Positions 53,498 to 62,060 are shown, counted from the first letter of the stretch. The stretch is DNA of 64,000 bases from Pseudomonas sp. B6002 (GCF_013385985.1 NZ_JACAOY010000006.1:414581-478580), one strand, 5' to 3'. Numbers and translations are program-made. The notes: generated by a model not told the origin, from the letters alone.

Positions 53498-54127
53498 ATG
53501 GACAAACCAGGGCTGACAACGGACGAAAACGGGCGCACCCATTGCACCTGGCGCACGGCGGCACCGCAGTACCCGCAGTATCACGACCACGAGTGGGGCG
53601 TGCCGGTCGGGGATGACACCTTGTTGTACGAGAAGATCTGCCTGGAAGGTTTTCAGGCGGGCATGGCGTGGATCACCATCCTGCGCAAGCGCGAGCAGTT
53701 CCGGGCGGCGTTCGACGGGTTTGATTTTCGCCGGGTGGCGCAGTACGGCGAGGCGGATATCGAACGTTTGATGAGCGACCCCGGCATCGTGCGCAATCGG
53801 GCGAAGATCGTGTCCACCATCAACAATGCGCGGCGGGCGTGTGAGCTGGTGGACGAAACGGGTTCGTTGGCGCGCTGGTTGTGGGCGTTCGAGCCCGCCG
53901 AGGAAGAGCGCCCGGCCGTGGTGGACATGGCTTATTGGACGACGAACCCAACCTCACCGGCCTCGGTGCGCCTCTCCAAGGCCTTGAAGAAACGCGGTTG
54001 GACCTATGTGGGCCCGACCACGATGTATGCGCTGATGCAGGCGATGGGCATGGTCAATGACCACCTCGAAGGCTGCGCTTGCCGGCCACAGATCGAAGCA
54101 CTGCGCCATCAATTCAAACGCCCCTGA
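53498..54127 (+). CDS. tag: DNA-3-methyladenine glycosylase I
   Basis: 209 residues, GAGGTG 6 bases before the ATG. Typical Tag features: CTWRTAAPQYPQYHDHEWGV near 17-36, EKICLEGFQAGMAWITILRK near 47, and the C-terminal zinc ligands in NDHLEGCACR. It excises 3-methyladenine from alkylated DNA. Slightly longer than the 187 residues of E. coli Tag because of a N-terminal extension. Monocistronic. Confidence 0.94.
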   Translation: MDKPGLTTDENGRTHCTWRTAAPQYPQYHDHEWGVPVGDDTLLYEKICLEGFQAGMAWITILRKREQFRAAFDGFDFRRVAQYGEADIERLMSDPGIVRNRAKIVSTINNARRACELVDETGSLARWLWAFEPAEEERPAVVDMAYWTTNPTSPASVRLSKALKKRGWTYVGPTTMYALMQAMGMVNDHLEGCACRPQIEALRHQFKRP

Positions 54128-54142
54128 CAGCCCACGCTCAAA

Positions 54143-54230
54143 CCTGTAGGAGCCCGGCTTGCCGGCGATGGCGGCCTGGGTATCACTGCATCACTTGAGG
54201 CCCGATCGCTGGCAAGCCGGCTCCTACAGG
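54143..54230. repeat. REP inverted repeat between tag and the cupin gene
   Basis: CCTGTAGGAGCCCGGCTTGC at 54143 pairs with GCAAGCCGGCTCCTACAGG ending 54230. It probably terminates both convergent genes. Confidence 0.8.
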
Positions 54231-54236
54231 TCGGAG

Positions 54237-54638
54237 TCATTGCTTCAATGGAGTGAGCACCTCGGCCTTGTCATCCAGCACCATCACCACCAGCAACTTC
54301 GCCGGTTGTGTCTGGCTGGCGTTGCTCGATTCAAAGTGCCGGGAACCGGCCGGTTCGTAGAAGGTTTCGCCGACCTGGTAGGTTTTTGCCGGCTCATCAT
54401 TCACCCGTGAAGTGATCGCGCCTTGCAGCACGTACGCCACGGCGGTGCCGGTATGGCTATGGGGCACGGTGGCCTGGCCGGGGGCGTAGTCGACGGTGAG
54501 CATGATGGTTTTCTTGCCAGGCACGTTGGTCAGGGCGTGCTCTTGCAGGACCTTGATCGATTCCTGGTTGTACACCGGTTCGTGGGCAAAGGCGCTGAGG
54601 GAGGCGAGCATCAGCGTGGCAGCGAGCAGTCGTTTCAT
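54237..54638 (-). CDS. Exported single-domain cupin protein
   Basis: 133 residues with a signal peptide (KRLLAATLMLASLSAFA, residues 2-18). The cupin motifs are present: PHSHTGTAVAYVLQGAI near 60, with metal-binding histidines, and GETFYEPAGSRHFESSNAS near 88. A small periplasmic beta-barrel; members of this type are often called cupin domain-containing proteins without a defined reaction. A REP element follows it, and the MocR gene upstream on the same strand is more than 80 bases away across a gap with no overlap. Confidence 0.85.
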   Translation of the reverse strand: MKRLLAATLMLASLSAFAHEPVYNQESIKVLQEHALTNVPGKKTIMLTVDYAPGQATVPHSHTGTAVAYVLQGAITSRVNDEPAKTYQVGETFYEPAGSRHFESSNASQTQPAKLLVVMVLDDKAEVLTPLKQ

Positions 54639-54723
54639 GATGGGGGTTTCCGCGTAGTTCGAGACCCCTTCACCCTACGCCCGGCCCCGTGCTCGACCAA
54701 TGACCAATCCTGCGGAAAACCGC

Positions 54724-56157
54724 CTAGCCAATCTGCTGCAGGATATCGCGCACCCGGTCCAGCGCCGGGTCGATGTCCAACAGCTCAATGGCGCCGAAGC
54801 CGATGACCAGGCCCGACCGCACCGGCACGTCATGGAAGAACACATCCACCGGGTACAGCCCCACCTCCACCTGCCGCGCCAGTTCCATCAGCAACGGGAT
54901 GTTCACTGGCACCTTGCACAGCGCCGCCATGTGGAAGCCCGCCACCGTCGGCACGGCCTCGAACCACGGCGACAGATCACCCGCCAGACGTTGCAGAATG
55001 CGCTCGCGGCGTCCGGCGTACACCGTGTGACAGCGGCGGATATGCTTGAGCAGGTAGCCTTCGCTGATGAACTTGGCCAGGGCCCACTGGGGTAGGGTGG
55101 AACTGTGCTGGTCGGTCAGTTGCTTGGCCTTGAGCACCGCACCATAAATCGCCGGAGGCAGCACGGCGTAACCCAGGCGCAGCTCCGGCAGCAAGGTTTT
55201 GGAGAAGGTGCCTACATAGGTCACCACGCCTCGCGTGTCTATGCTTTGCAGGGAATCGGTGGGGCGGCCTTCGTAGCGGAACTCGCTGTCGTAGTCGTCT
55301 TCGATGATGATTGCGCCCAGCACGAAGGCGCGGGCCAGCAGCGCCTCGCGCCGCGCCAGGCTCATGGGCATGCCGAGGGGGAACTGATGGGACGGTGTCA
55401 CGTAGATCAGCCGTGTGCCGTCGGGAATCTTGTCCACCTCGATGCCCTGTTCGTCCACCGGGATGCTGGCCACCTGGGCGCCCATCGCCATGAACAACTG
55501 GCGTGCCGGGCTGTAGCCGGGATCTTCCATGGCGACGATGGTGCCCGGCTCCAACACCACGCGGGCGATCAGGTCCAGGGCTTGCTGGGCGCCATTGGTC
55601 ACCACGATGTTATCGGCGCGGCATTTGACCCCGCGAGAAAACGCAATATGCCCGGCAATCGCCTCGCGCAGCGCCGGCAAACCTTCGGGTTGACTGTAGA
55701 AACCGCTGTTCTGAGCGATACGGCGCAAGGCGTCCTGGGTGCAGCGGCGCCATTCATCCTGGGGGAACTGGTTGCGGCTGGTGGCGCCGCCGATAAATTC
55801 GTAGCGCAGCGTGCTGTCACGGGTGGGGTGGCGCATGGGCGAGGGCAGCGCCGCCCATTTGCCCAGGTTGGCGGCGCAGGCCAGGTCGGTGGCGGTTTGC
55901 ACGCGCTCGGCCTGGGGCGCATGGGCATTGACGAACGTGCCCCGGCCGGTCTTGCCCACCAGCAGGCCCTCGTAGGTGAGGGTGGCATAGGTGTCGGAGA
56001 CGGTTTTGCGCGATACCCCTAGCTGTTCGGCCAGCAGGCGGCTGGGCGGTAACTGCGCGCCTGCGGCCAGGCGCCCGGAGCCGATGGCTTCTCGCAGTTG
56101 CTGGTACAACTGTTCGGCCAGGTCCTTGCGGCCGTTGATCACCACGTGCAGTTCCAT
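54724..56157 (-). CDS. MocR/PdxR-type GntR regulator with aminotransferase-like domain
   Basis: 477 residues. N-terminal winged helix (LPPSRLLAEQLGVSRKTVSD near 36) linked to a fold-type I aminotransferase domain: VVTNGAQQALDLIAR near 189, EDDYDSEFRYEGRP near 278 and the PLP lysine in YVGTFSKTLLPELRLGY near 310. MocR proteins bind PLP and control vitamin B6 or amino-acid genes, usually a divergent neighbour. Here the divergent gene is the AhpD-like protein, 154 bases away. Confidence 0.9.
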   Translation of the reverse strand: MELHVVINGRKDLAEQLYQQLREAIGSGRLAAGAQLPPSRLLAEQLGVSRKTVSDTYATLTYEGLLVGKTGRGTFVNAHAPQAERVQTATDLACAANLGKWAALPSPMRHPTRDSTLRYEFIGGATSRNQFPQDEWRRCTQDALRRIAQNSGFYSQPEGLPALREAIAGHIAFSRGVKCRADNIVVTNGAQQALDLIARVVLEPGTIVAMEDPGYSPARQLFMAMGAQVASIPVDEQGIEVDKIPDGTRLIYVTPSHQFPLGMPMSLARREALLARAFVLGAIIIEDDYDSEFRYEGRPTDSLQSIDTRGVVTYVGTFSKTLLPELRLGYAVLPPAIYGAVLKAKQLTDQHSSTLPQWALAKFISEGYLLKHIRRCHTVYAGRRERILQRLAGDLSPWFEAVPTVAGFHMAALCKVPVNIPLLMELARQVEVGLYPVDVFFHDVPVRSGLVIGFGAIELLDIDPALDRVRDILQQIG

Positions 56158-56311
56158 GTTTTATCCTGAGGCGCTGAATCTGCCCCAAGGTTACTCGCTC
56201 GCGTGGCGCCCTCAAAATGGTCTGTCCAGAATCCGCCCGATTGGCTATAGGGCTTGCAGCGCCTGGGCGTTAGGCTGGGCTGTCATCGCACCGGCCGCAC
56301 GAGAACCGCCC

Positions 56312-56755
56312 ATGGAACCCCGCCTGGATTACTACACCGCCTCACCGCAAGCGCTCAAGGGCATGTTGATGCTGGAAGCTGCCACCTTTGGGTTGTCCAT
56401 CGAAAAGCCGTTGCTGGAACTGATCAAGATCCGCGTCTCGCAGCTCAACCACTGCGGGTTTTGTACCGACATGCACTCGATGGCAGCACGGCAGCGGGGG
56501 GAGACGGAGCGACGCCTGTTTGCACTGTGCGTGTGGCGTGACTCGCCGTTTTTCAACGGGCGGGAGAAGGCCGCATTGGCCTGGTGCGAGTCGGTGGCAA
56601 TGCTGCCGACTTCAAGGGTTTCAGATGAGCTCTACACGGCAGTGCGCGCAGAATTCAGTGAGCAGGAACTGGTGGACCTGACCATGGCGGTGTCCAGCAT
56701 CAGCGGCTGGAACCGCCTCGCGGTGAGCTTTCGGCAACAACCGCCAAATCCTTGA
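56312..56755 (+). CDS. Carboxymuconolactone decarboxylase/AhpD-like protein
   Basis: 147 residues from the ATG at 56312; the frame is open much further upstream through the promoter of the divergent gene, which is not coding. The AhpD-type redox motif HCGFCTDMH (C48, C51, H55) is intact, and KAALAWCESVAMLP follows. Such proteins act as peroxidase-like or alkylhydroperoxidase reducing partners. This arrangement with a divergent MocR regulator recurs in pseudomonads. Confidence 0.87.
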   Translation: MEPRLDYYTASPQALKGMLMLEAATFGLSIEKPLLELIKIRVSQLNHCGFCTDMHSMAARQRGETERRLFALCVWRDSPFFNGREKAALAWCESVAMLPTSRVSDELYTAVRAEFSEQELVDLTMAVSSISGWNRLAVSFRQQPPNP

Positions 56756-56771
56756 GTACACCGCCGATCAA

Positions 56772-56935
56772 CAATGTGGGGCTTGCCCACCGCTTTCGCA
56801 GGCAAGCCAGCTCCCACAGGAGGCTGCGTAACGAAGAAGATCCACTGTAGGAGCTGGCTTGCCAGCGATGGCGGTGGGTCAGCTGCAACGCTGTTCACTG
56901 ATGGATCGCTATCGCCAGCAAGCCGGCTCCTACAT
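56772..56935. repeat. Two adjacent REP elements
   Basis: A short element at 56772-56819 (AATGTGGGGCTTGCCC with complement GGCAAGCCAGCTCCCACA) and a full palindrome at 56844-56935 (CTGTAGGAGCTGGCTTGCCA / GCAAGCCGGCTCCTACAT). The two copies belong to the two main subtypes, side by side, between convergent genes. Confidence 0.75.
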
Positions 56936-56958
56936 TGAGGTGGGTGATGCCCGCGGAA

Positions 56959-57726
56959 TCAGGACAGGAAACCACCGTCCACATTCAGTGACACACCCGT
57001 GGTGTAGCTGGACGCATCACTGGCCAGGAACAACACCGCGCCGGCCATTTCGCTGGGGTCGGCCACACGCTTGAGGGGAATCTGCGCCAGGGCCATTTTC
57101 AGGATCGAGTCGTTCTTGACCAGCGCCGAGGCGAACTTGGTGTCGGTCAGGCCAGGTAGCAGGGCGTTGCAACGAATGCCGAACGCGGCGCACTCCTTGG
57201 CGAACACCTTGGTCATGTTGATCACGGCGGCCTTGGTCACCGAGTAGATGCCCTGGAACACACCCGGGGAGATCCCGTTGATCGACGCCACGTTGATGAT
57301 GCTGCCGCCGCCGTTCTCACGCATCAGCTTGCCGGCTTCCACCGACATGAAGAAGTAGCCGCGAATATTCACGTCAACGGTCTTCTGGAAGGCCCCGAGG
57401 TCGGTGTCCAGCACGTTGCAGAACTGTGGGTTGGTGGCCGCATTGTTGACCAGGATATCCAGGCGCCCGAACTGCTCGCGGATACCGGCGAAGACCTGGG
57501 TGATCTGTTCCATTTCACCGATGTGGCAGGCCACGGCGGTGGCTTTGCCGCCGTCGGCAATGATCGCATCGGCCACGTGCTGGCAGCCTTCCAGTTTTCG
57601 GCTGGACACGATCACATGGGCGCCTTGCTGGGCCAGCAACTTGGCGATGGCTTCGCCGATGCCACGGCTGGCGCCGGAAACGAATGCGATCTTGCCGTCG
57701 AGGTCGAACAGGTGGGTCTTGGACAT
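56959..57726 (-). CDS. SDR-family oxidoreductase
   Basis: 255 residues, classic FabG-like SDR: SGASRGIGEA near 14, NNAATNP near 91, NVASINGISPG...YSVTK with catalytic Ser, Tyr and Lys, and the ending TGVSLNVDGGFLS. Standard length. It follows the phosphotransferase gene by 9 bases. In many proteobacteria this SDR-phosphotransferase pair accompanies an acyl-CoA dehydrogenase of the ACAD10/11 type that uses 4-hydroxy fatty acids; no such dehydrogenase is adjacent here. Confidence 0.9.
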   Translation of the reverse strand: MSKTHLFDLDGKIAFVSGASRGIGEAIAKLLAQQGAHVIVSSRKLEGCQHVADAIIADGGKATAVACHIGEMEQITQVFAGIREQFGRLDILVNNAATNPQFCNVLDTDLGAFQKTVDVNIRGYFFMSVEAGKLMRENGGGSIINVASINGISPGVFQGIYSVTKAAVINMTKVFAKECAAFGIRCNALLPGLTDTKFASALVKNDSILKMALAQIPLKRVADPSEMAGAVLFLASDASSYTTGVSLNVDGGFLS

Positions 57727-57735
57727 AGCGGTTCC

Positions 57736-58803
57736 TTAAAGGGACGATTTGCTGATGACGTTCAGGCTCATCTGCTCCAGCAGCTTGTTCATGTGAATGA
57801 ACTGTGCAAAGCGTTTGTCCTGGGTCTGGCCATGGAAGAAGCGGTAGTAGATCTGCTGCACGATGCCGGCCAGGCGGAACAGGCCGTAGGTGTAGTAGAA
57901 GTCGAAATTGTCGATCTCAATGCCTGCGCGTTCGGCGTAATAGTCGACGAACTGGCGACGGGTGAGCATGCCTGGCGCATTGCTCGGTTGGCGGCGCATC
58001 AGTTGCACCGGCGCCGGGTCCGCCGCTTCGATCCAGTAGGCGAGGGTGTTGCCCAGGTCCATCAGCGGATCGCCGAGGGTGGTCAGCTCCCAGTCGAGCA
58101 CGCCGATGATCTGCATCGGGTTGTGCGGGTCGAGGATCACGTTATCGAAGCGGTAGTCGTTGTGCACGATGCTGGAGGTCGGGTGGTCGGCCGGCATCTT
58201 GTCGTTGAGCCACGCGCGTACGGCTTCCCAGCGCGGCGCATCGGGGGTCAGGGCTTTCTCGTAGCGGTCGCTCCAGCCTCGGATCTGACGTTCCACGTAG
58301 CCTTCCGGCTTGCCCAGGTCGGCCAGGCCGCAGGCGGTGTAGTCGACCTGATGCAACTCCACGAACTTGTCGATGAAGCTTTTGCACAGGGCCTCGGTCT
58401 TGGCCGCATCCAGGCCCAGTTCGGCCGGCAGGTCGGAGCGCAGGATGATGCCGTTGACCCGTTCCATCACGTAGAACTCGGCGCCGATCACCGACTCATC
58501 GGTGCAATGCACGTAGGCTTTGGGGCAATACGGGAAGCCGTCCTTGAGCTGATTGAGAATGCGGTATTCGCGGCCCATGTCGTGGGCTGACTTGGCCTTG
58601 TGGCCAAAAGGCGGGCGGCGCAGCACGAATTCCTGGCCCGGGTATTCCAGCAGGTAGGTCAGGTTCGACGCACCGCCGGGGAACTGGCTGATTTTGGGCG
58701 TGCCGCTCAGGCCCGGGATATGGGCCTTGAGGTAGGGATCGATCAGGCTGGCATCAAGTTCTTCGCCTGGGCGAATCTGGGTCGATTGGTCGTTAAGCGC
58801 CAT
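57736..58803 (-). CDS. APH-like phosphotransferase (ACAD10/11 kinase type)
   Basis: 355 residues. An aminoglycoside-phosphotransferase fold: nucleotide region LRRPPFGHKAKSAHDMGREY near 62, catalytic HNDYRFDN near 203, and the metal motif VLDWELTTLGDPLMDLGN near 225. Homologues are the kinase half of human ACAD10/11, which phosphorylates 4-hydroxyacyl-CoA. Neighbouring SDR and general fatty-acid capacity of the window fit that role. Not an antibiotic resistance enzyme by context. Confidence 0.87.
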   Translation of the reverse strand: MALNDQSTQIRPGEELDASLIDPYLKAHIPGLSGTPKISQFPGGASNLTYLLEYPGQEFVLRRPPFGHKAKSAHDMGREYRILNQLKDGFPYCPKAYVHCTDESVIGAEFYVMERVNGIILRSDLPAELGLDAAKTEALCKSFIDKFVELHQVDYTACGLADLGKPEGYVERQIRGWSDRYEKALTPDAPRWEAVRAWLNDKMPADHPTSSIVHNDYRFDNVILDPHNPMQIIGVLDWELTTLGDPLMDLGNTLAYWIEAADPAPVQLMRRQPSNAPGMLTRRQFVDYYAERAGIEIDNFDFYYTYGLFRLAGIVQQIYYRFFHGQTQDKRFAQFIHMNKLLEQMSLNVISKSSL

Positions 58804-58932
58804 GCTTATCCCTTCTGCTTATTCTAAAGGCCTCGGACTATTTCCTAATCTAATGCGCGCAGCCGCCCAGCGACAAGGTCGGGGCGGCTTAATAGGTTAG
58901 CGTGTTGGATGATGATCAGCGTGCCTGATCGG

Positions 58933-59886
58933 TCATTTAGTGGGCGGGGGCAGGGCGACCGGCGTGAGCACCGGGCGGCCGGCGAAGTATTCCACCAGGT
59001 TGTCGGCGACGCGCTGCACGGTGTCATGGGCGGCTTCCGGTGACAGGCCGGCGACGTGGGAGGTGAGCACGGTATTGCTCAGCTTCTTGAGCGCGTCGGG
59101 CACCTTGGGCTCATCGTCGAACACGTCCAGTGCGGCGCCGCCGATCCGGCGCTGCTCCAGTGCCGTCACCAGGTCGGCGGTGACCACCACGCTGCCACGG
59201 CCGATGTTCACCAAGTAGCCGTTGGGCCCCAGTGCGTCAAGGGCGTGGCGATCGATCAGGTGGCGAGTACTGGCCCCGCCGGGCGTGGCCAGGATCAGGA
59301 AGTCCGAAGTACGCGCCAGTTCCACGGCGGTTGCGCAATAGGTGTAGTCCACGTCATCGCGAGGCTGGCGGTTGTGATAACTCACCTCCATGCCGAACCC
59401 GAGGGACGCACGCTTGGCGATCTCCATGCCCACCGCACCCAGCCCGAGGATGCCCAATTGCTTGCCACCCAGAGACGGGCGCATCACCTTGGGCCATTCG
59501 CTGCGGCGCACGGCGGCGTCTGTCTGGGGGATGCCGCGAACCAGCGACAGCAGCAGCGCCATGGCGTGGTCGGCCACCGACGGCGCGTTCACCCCGGCGC
59601 CGTTGGTCACGACAATCCCACGGTTGCTCGCCGCTTGCAGGTCCACGTGCTCATAGCCAGCGCCGATCACGCAGATGATCTCCAGCAGCGGCAAGGCGGC
59701 GATTTCTTCGGCATACAAGCCCAGCGGGCCACGGGTCAGCACCGCCTTGATCTGCCCACCATGGGCCTTGATCGCCTGGGCGCGTTCGGCAGGCGTCGGC
59801 GCCAGAATCACATGAAAGTCATTGCTCTCGATGATTTGCAGGTATTCGTTGATGGTTTCAACCAGGACCAGAACGGTGGTGGACAT
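58933..59886 (-). CDS. D-isomer-specific 2-hydroxyacid dehydrogenase
   Basis: 317 residues. NAD(P)-binding GLGAVGMEIAKR near 150, catalytic Arg in NIGRGSVV, Glu in DVFDDEPKVPD and His in SHVAGLSPEA. It interconverts 2-oxo and D-2-hydroxy acids; the sequence is nearer to glyoxylate/hydroxypyruvate reductases than to lactate or phosphoglycerate dehydrogenases. Monocistronic, separated from the next locus by an AT-rich gap. Confidence 0.9.
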   Translation of the reverse strand: MSTTVLVLVETINEYLQIIESNDFHVILAPTPAERAQAIKAHGGQIKAVLTRGPLGLYAEEIAALPLLEIICVIGAGYEHVDLQAASNRGIVVTNGAGVNAPSVADHAMALLLSLVRGIPQTDAAVRRSEWPKVMRPSLGGKQLGILGLGAVGMEIAKRASLGFGMEVSYHNRQPRDDVDYTYCATAVELARTSDFLILATPGGASTRHLIDRHALDALGPNGYLVNIGRGSVVVTADLVTALEQRRIGGAALDVFDDEPKVPDALKKLSNTVLTSHVAGLSPEAAHDTVQRVADNLVEYFAGRPVLTPVALPPPTK

Positions 59887-60013
59887 CGGAAGGCTCTTCC
59901 TGAAGGGTTTGAGAGGGGCAGTATGCGTGATTTGTAAGACGGAGCGTTTTGTTGGGATAGAAAATTTTCTTCTTTCGTAAGGCCTGTCTGAATTTCAAAA
60001 CCGTCCGTCCAGG

Positions 60014-60403
60014 GTGGGTGTACTGAGCCAGACTTTGTCGACTTTCCCACCTGCAGAGACGACATGGATGCTTGTTCCTGCCACACCCGAAGAGATCGAA
60101 TGGACGCCATACGGTTACAAACACTGCCCCTCAACGCTTGTCCCCTGGAGAACGGTCATCGCCAGTACAGTGGTGGGCCCGGCCAAATACCGGCCCGGCA
60201 TCGCTATTGAAAAGCTGGAACGAGAGGCCTATAAAAATGGAGTGCCCACCACCAACGGAAAACCCTGGAAAGTGATGGAATGCCAGCATTGCATCGGAGC
60301 CAGTCATGGGAAACTCAGCCGCTGGGTGCGAGTAGAACTCAGTGCTGGCGCTATACATGGCCACCCGATTTCTGAACAGGAATTCATGAGGTTAACAAAT
60401 TGA
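60014..60403 (+). CDS. Orphan toxin-like C-terminal domain (headless)
   Basis: The coding frame is open from 59981, just after a TAA, to 60403 (about 140 codons); a GTG at 60014 and an ATG at 60068 are in frame but neither has a convincing ribosome site. The N-terminal part (ETTWMLVPATPEEIEWTPYG) looks like a linker domain seen before toxin tips in polymorphic or pyocin-like proteins. The C-terminal ~75 residues (YRPGIAIEKLEREAYKNGVP, VMECQHCIGASHGKL, WVRVELSAGAIHGHPISEQE) have a conserved-looking His/Trp set suited to a small nuclease or other enzyme. It is visibly AT-richer than its neighbours. The stop is fused to the start of the next gene (TTGA overlap), the usual toxin-immunity layout. 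Family not identified. Confidence 0.6.
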   Translation: MGVLSQTLSTFPPAETTWMLVPATPEEIEWTPYGYKHCPSTLVPWRTVIASTVVGPAKYRPGIAIEKLEREAYKNGVPTTNGKPWKVMECQHCIGASHGKLSRWVRVELSAGAIHGHPISEQEFMRLTN

Positions 60404-60720
60404 TCGCGTTCAACTTTAGCGGTGGCACAGTCACCCATGACGATCTGTCACTGTTGCAGGACATTGCGGTGGCAAAACAAACCGACTTGCTGAAAGAAGA
60501 TATGCTCCAGGTGGAGTTTGCCGGTGGACTACTACTGGATGTGGGTTGGTACCCTGAGTTTGATGCTTCGGGTGGTTTCCGGATAAATGTCATCAAGAAT
60601 TTCGACTGGGATCGTCCGGTCGTGGCATTGACGGCATACGAAACCACAGAGCTTGTAGAACAACTGAACGTTGCGCAGGACGCCATCAATGGCGAACTGC
60701 GCAAGACCTCGGCTTTTTAG
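60400..60720 (+). CDS. Putative immunity protein of the orphan toxin
   Basis: 106 residues from a TTG at 60400 with GAGG 8 bases upstream, overlapping the toxin stop by 4 bases. Small, acidic and AT-rich in codon use: MIAFNFSGGTVTHDDLSLLQ, EFAGGLLLDVGWYPEFD, NFDWDRPVVALTAYETTELV. Single-domain alpha/beta pattern with no signal peptide, so it would act in the cytoplasm. Assigned as immunity only by position and coupling. Convergent with the cysteine hydrolase. Confidence 0.65.
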   Translation: MIAFNFSGGTVTHDDLSLLQDIAVAKQTDLLKEDMLQVEFAGGLLLDVGWYPEFDASGGFRINVIKNFDWDRPVVALTAYETTELVEQLNVAQDAINGELRKTSAF

Positions 60721-60737
60721 TAGGCGGTAGCCACGGC

Positions 60738-61262
60738 CTAACGCCAGACATCCACCGCTTTGACCCGCTTCACAAATGTCCCTGCCAGCGTCGCATTGTG
60801 ATGCTCGATGATCGCCCTGGCGGACAGCGCCGGGGTGTCCATGCAGGTATGGCCATCCTCCGGCAACACCACCGAAAACCCCAGCTCAACCGCCACCCGG
60901 CAAGTGGTGTCGACACAGAACTGCGTTTTCATCCCGACGATCACCAACTCATCGACGTTTGCTGCCGCCAGGCGCTCGGCCAGGTCAGTGCCTGAAAAGC
61001 AGCTGGGGCGGGTTTTGCTGAACAGACAGTCGCGGGCTTCGTCTACCTCAAGGCCCGGCCACAGTTGCCAGAGCGGGCTGCCCGCTTCGATGGGGGAGCC
61101 GGCCGGGCCGGTGTGGCGAGCGACGAAGATCGGTGCGTGGGCGGCGCGGGCGCGTTGAATCAGCAGGTTGATGGTGTCGAGCACGCGCTCCCGTTCGAAG
61201 GGTTTTTCCGGGCCGTCGTACAGGCCGACTTGCATGTCGATGATCAGCAGGGCGTTAGCCAT
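60738..61262 (-). CDS. Isochorismatase-family cysteine hydrolase
   Basis: 174 residues from the ATG at 61262 (AAGGAG 7 bases upstream). Catalytic triad of the family is visible: Asp9 in LIIDMQ, Lys83 in LFSKTRPSCF and Cys116 in MKTQFCVDTT. Such enzymes hydrolyse amides or vinyl ethers; nicotinamidase and N-carbamoylsarcosine amidase are relatives. Substrate unknown. A terminator and a possible leader peptide lie upstream. Confidence 0.9.
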   Translation of the reverse strand: MANALLIIDMQVGLYDGPEKPFERERVLDTINLLIQRARAAHAPIFVARHTGPAGSPIEAGSPLWQLWPGLEVDEARDCLFSKTRPSCFSGTDLAERLAAANVDELVIVGMKTQFCVDTTCRVAVELGFSVVLPEDGHTCMDTPALSARAIIEHHNATLAGTFVKRVKAVDVWR

Positions 61263-61299
61263 GGGGGTGCTCCTTATGTGTGCCAGGTGACGGAGCAAT

Positions 61300-61331
61300 A
61301 AAAAGGCCCCGTCCATTGCTGGCGGGGCCTT
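61300..61331 (-). terminator. Terminator between TetR side and the cysteine hydrolase
   Basis: On the minus strand, AAGGCCCCG / CGGGGCCTT with an 11-base loop followed by a T-run. It lies 38 bases before the hydrolase start and 21 bases after the possible micropeptide, so it either ends the tetR transcript or acts as an attenuator. Confidence 0.8.
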
Positions 61332-61351
61332 GGGGTGATTCCGGGGTGTGT

Positions 61352-61438
61352 CTAGTTCATGCACCCACGGTCACCGCACGACCCGCCAGAAGCGGTCGTG
61401 GTAGTGGTGCGGGTGAGGAACAGCTGGATAAGGTTCAT
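61352..61438 (-). CDS. Possible threonine-rich micropeptide (leader peptide?)
   Basis: 28 codons, MNLIQLFL, then TRTTTTT, ending ASGGSCGDRGCMN. Five consecutive Thr codons after TR recall the E. coli thr leader peptide in form. It starts 22 bases after the tetR stop and is followed by a strong terminator, the layout of an attenuator. The coding sequence itself can fold (ACGACC with GGTCGT). The ribosome site (CAGG, very near the ATG) is weak, so it may not be translated. Confidence 0.4.
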   Translation of the reverse strand: MNLIQLFLTRTTTTTASGGSCGDRGCMN

Positions 61439-61460
61439 GGCCTGATCATGCTGTGGCGGG

Positions 61461-62060
61461 TCAGTGGCTGTCAACGGAGGTGTCCGTTTTCTTCTCGGGC
61501 AGAAGCGTATTTCGGGCGGCGTTGAGGAATTCTTCTGACAAGCCACTGCCTCGAGTCGCACGGGCGAGCACCAACGCGCCGACCATCATTGCGTAATCCG
61601 CCAGCATGGCCTCACGGCGGTCATCCCGCAGTTGGTCGAAGACCTCCAGCGACTGCTCGACGCCGTTGATGAAACTGTGCTGCAAGGCGGTGTCGGCCGG
61701 TTCATGGCACATGTCCGGGGTAAAGGCCGAGATCGGGCAGCCGTCGCCGGGGTTGTCGCGGTGGTGGGTCGAGAAGTACGGGCGCAGGATCGCTTCCCGG
61801 GCGGCCTGGGCGTCAGCGCTGGCGCTGATCTTGTCCTGCCAGCCGAGGTTGGATTGTTCAAATGCCTTTTGGCACGCCTCGGTGGCCAGGGCTTCCTTGG
61901 AGGCAAAGTGCCCGTAGAAACCGCCGTGGGTCAGGCCGGCGGCGGCCATCACGTCCGACAGGCTGATGCCATGCAGCCCGCGCTCACGGAACAGACGTGT
62001 GGCGGCCTCGACGATGATTTCGCGGTTGAGTTCGGCTTGTTTGCGGGAGACGCGAGGCAT
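61461..62060 (-). CDS. TetR/AcrR-family transcriptional regulator
   Basis: 199 residues. Helix-turn-helix near the N-terminus (LFRERGLHGISLSDVMAAAG, LTHGGFYGHFASKEAL) with a helical ligand domain behind. The HTH type (THGGFYGHFASKEAL) is that of NemR-like and similar regulators of detoxification. A 15-base palindrome lies 57 bases upstream. The target genes are not obvious; the divergent permease at 62345 is a candidate. Confidence 0.9.
   Translation of the reverse strand: MPRVSRKQAELNREIIVEAATRLFRERGLHGISLSDVMAAAGLTHGGFYGHFASKEALATEACQKAFEQSNLGWQDKISASADAQAAREAILRPYFSTHHRDNPGDGCPISAFTPDMCHEPADTALQHSFINGVEQSLEVFDQLRDDRREAMLADYAMMVGALVLARATRGSGLSEEFLNAARNTLLPEKKTDTSVDSH

Noticed and set aside
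57736-58803. Aminoglycoside resistance gene
   Set aside because: The kinase fold matches, but the neighbours and sequence fit the ACAD10/11-type phosphotransferase, not a resistance enzyme.
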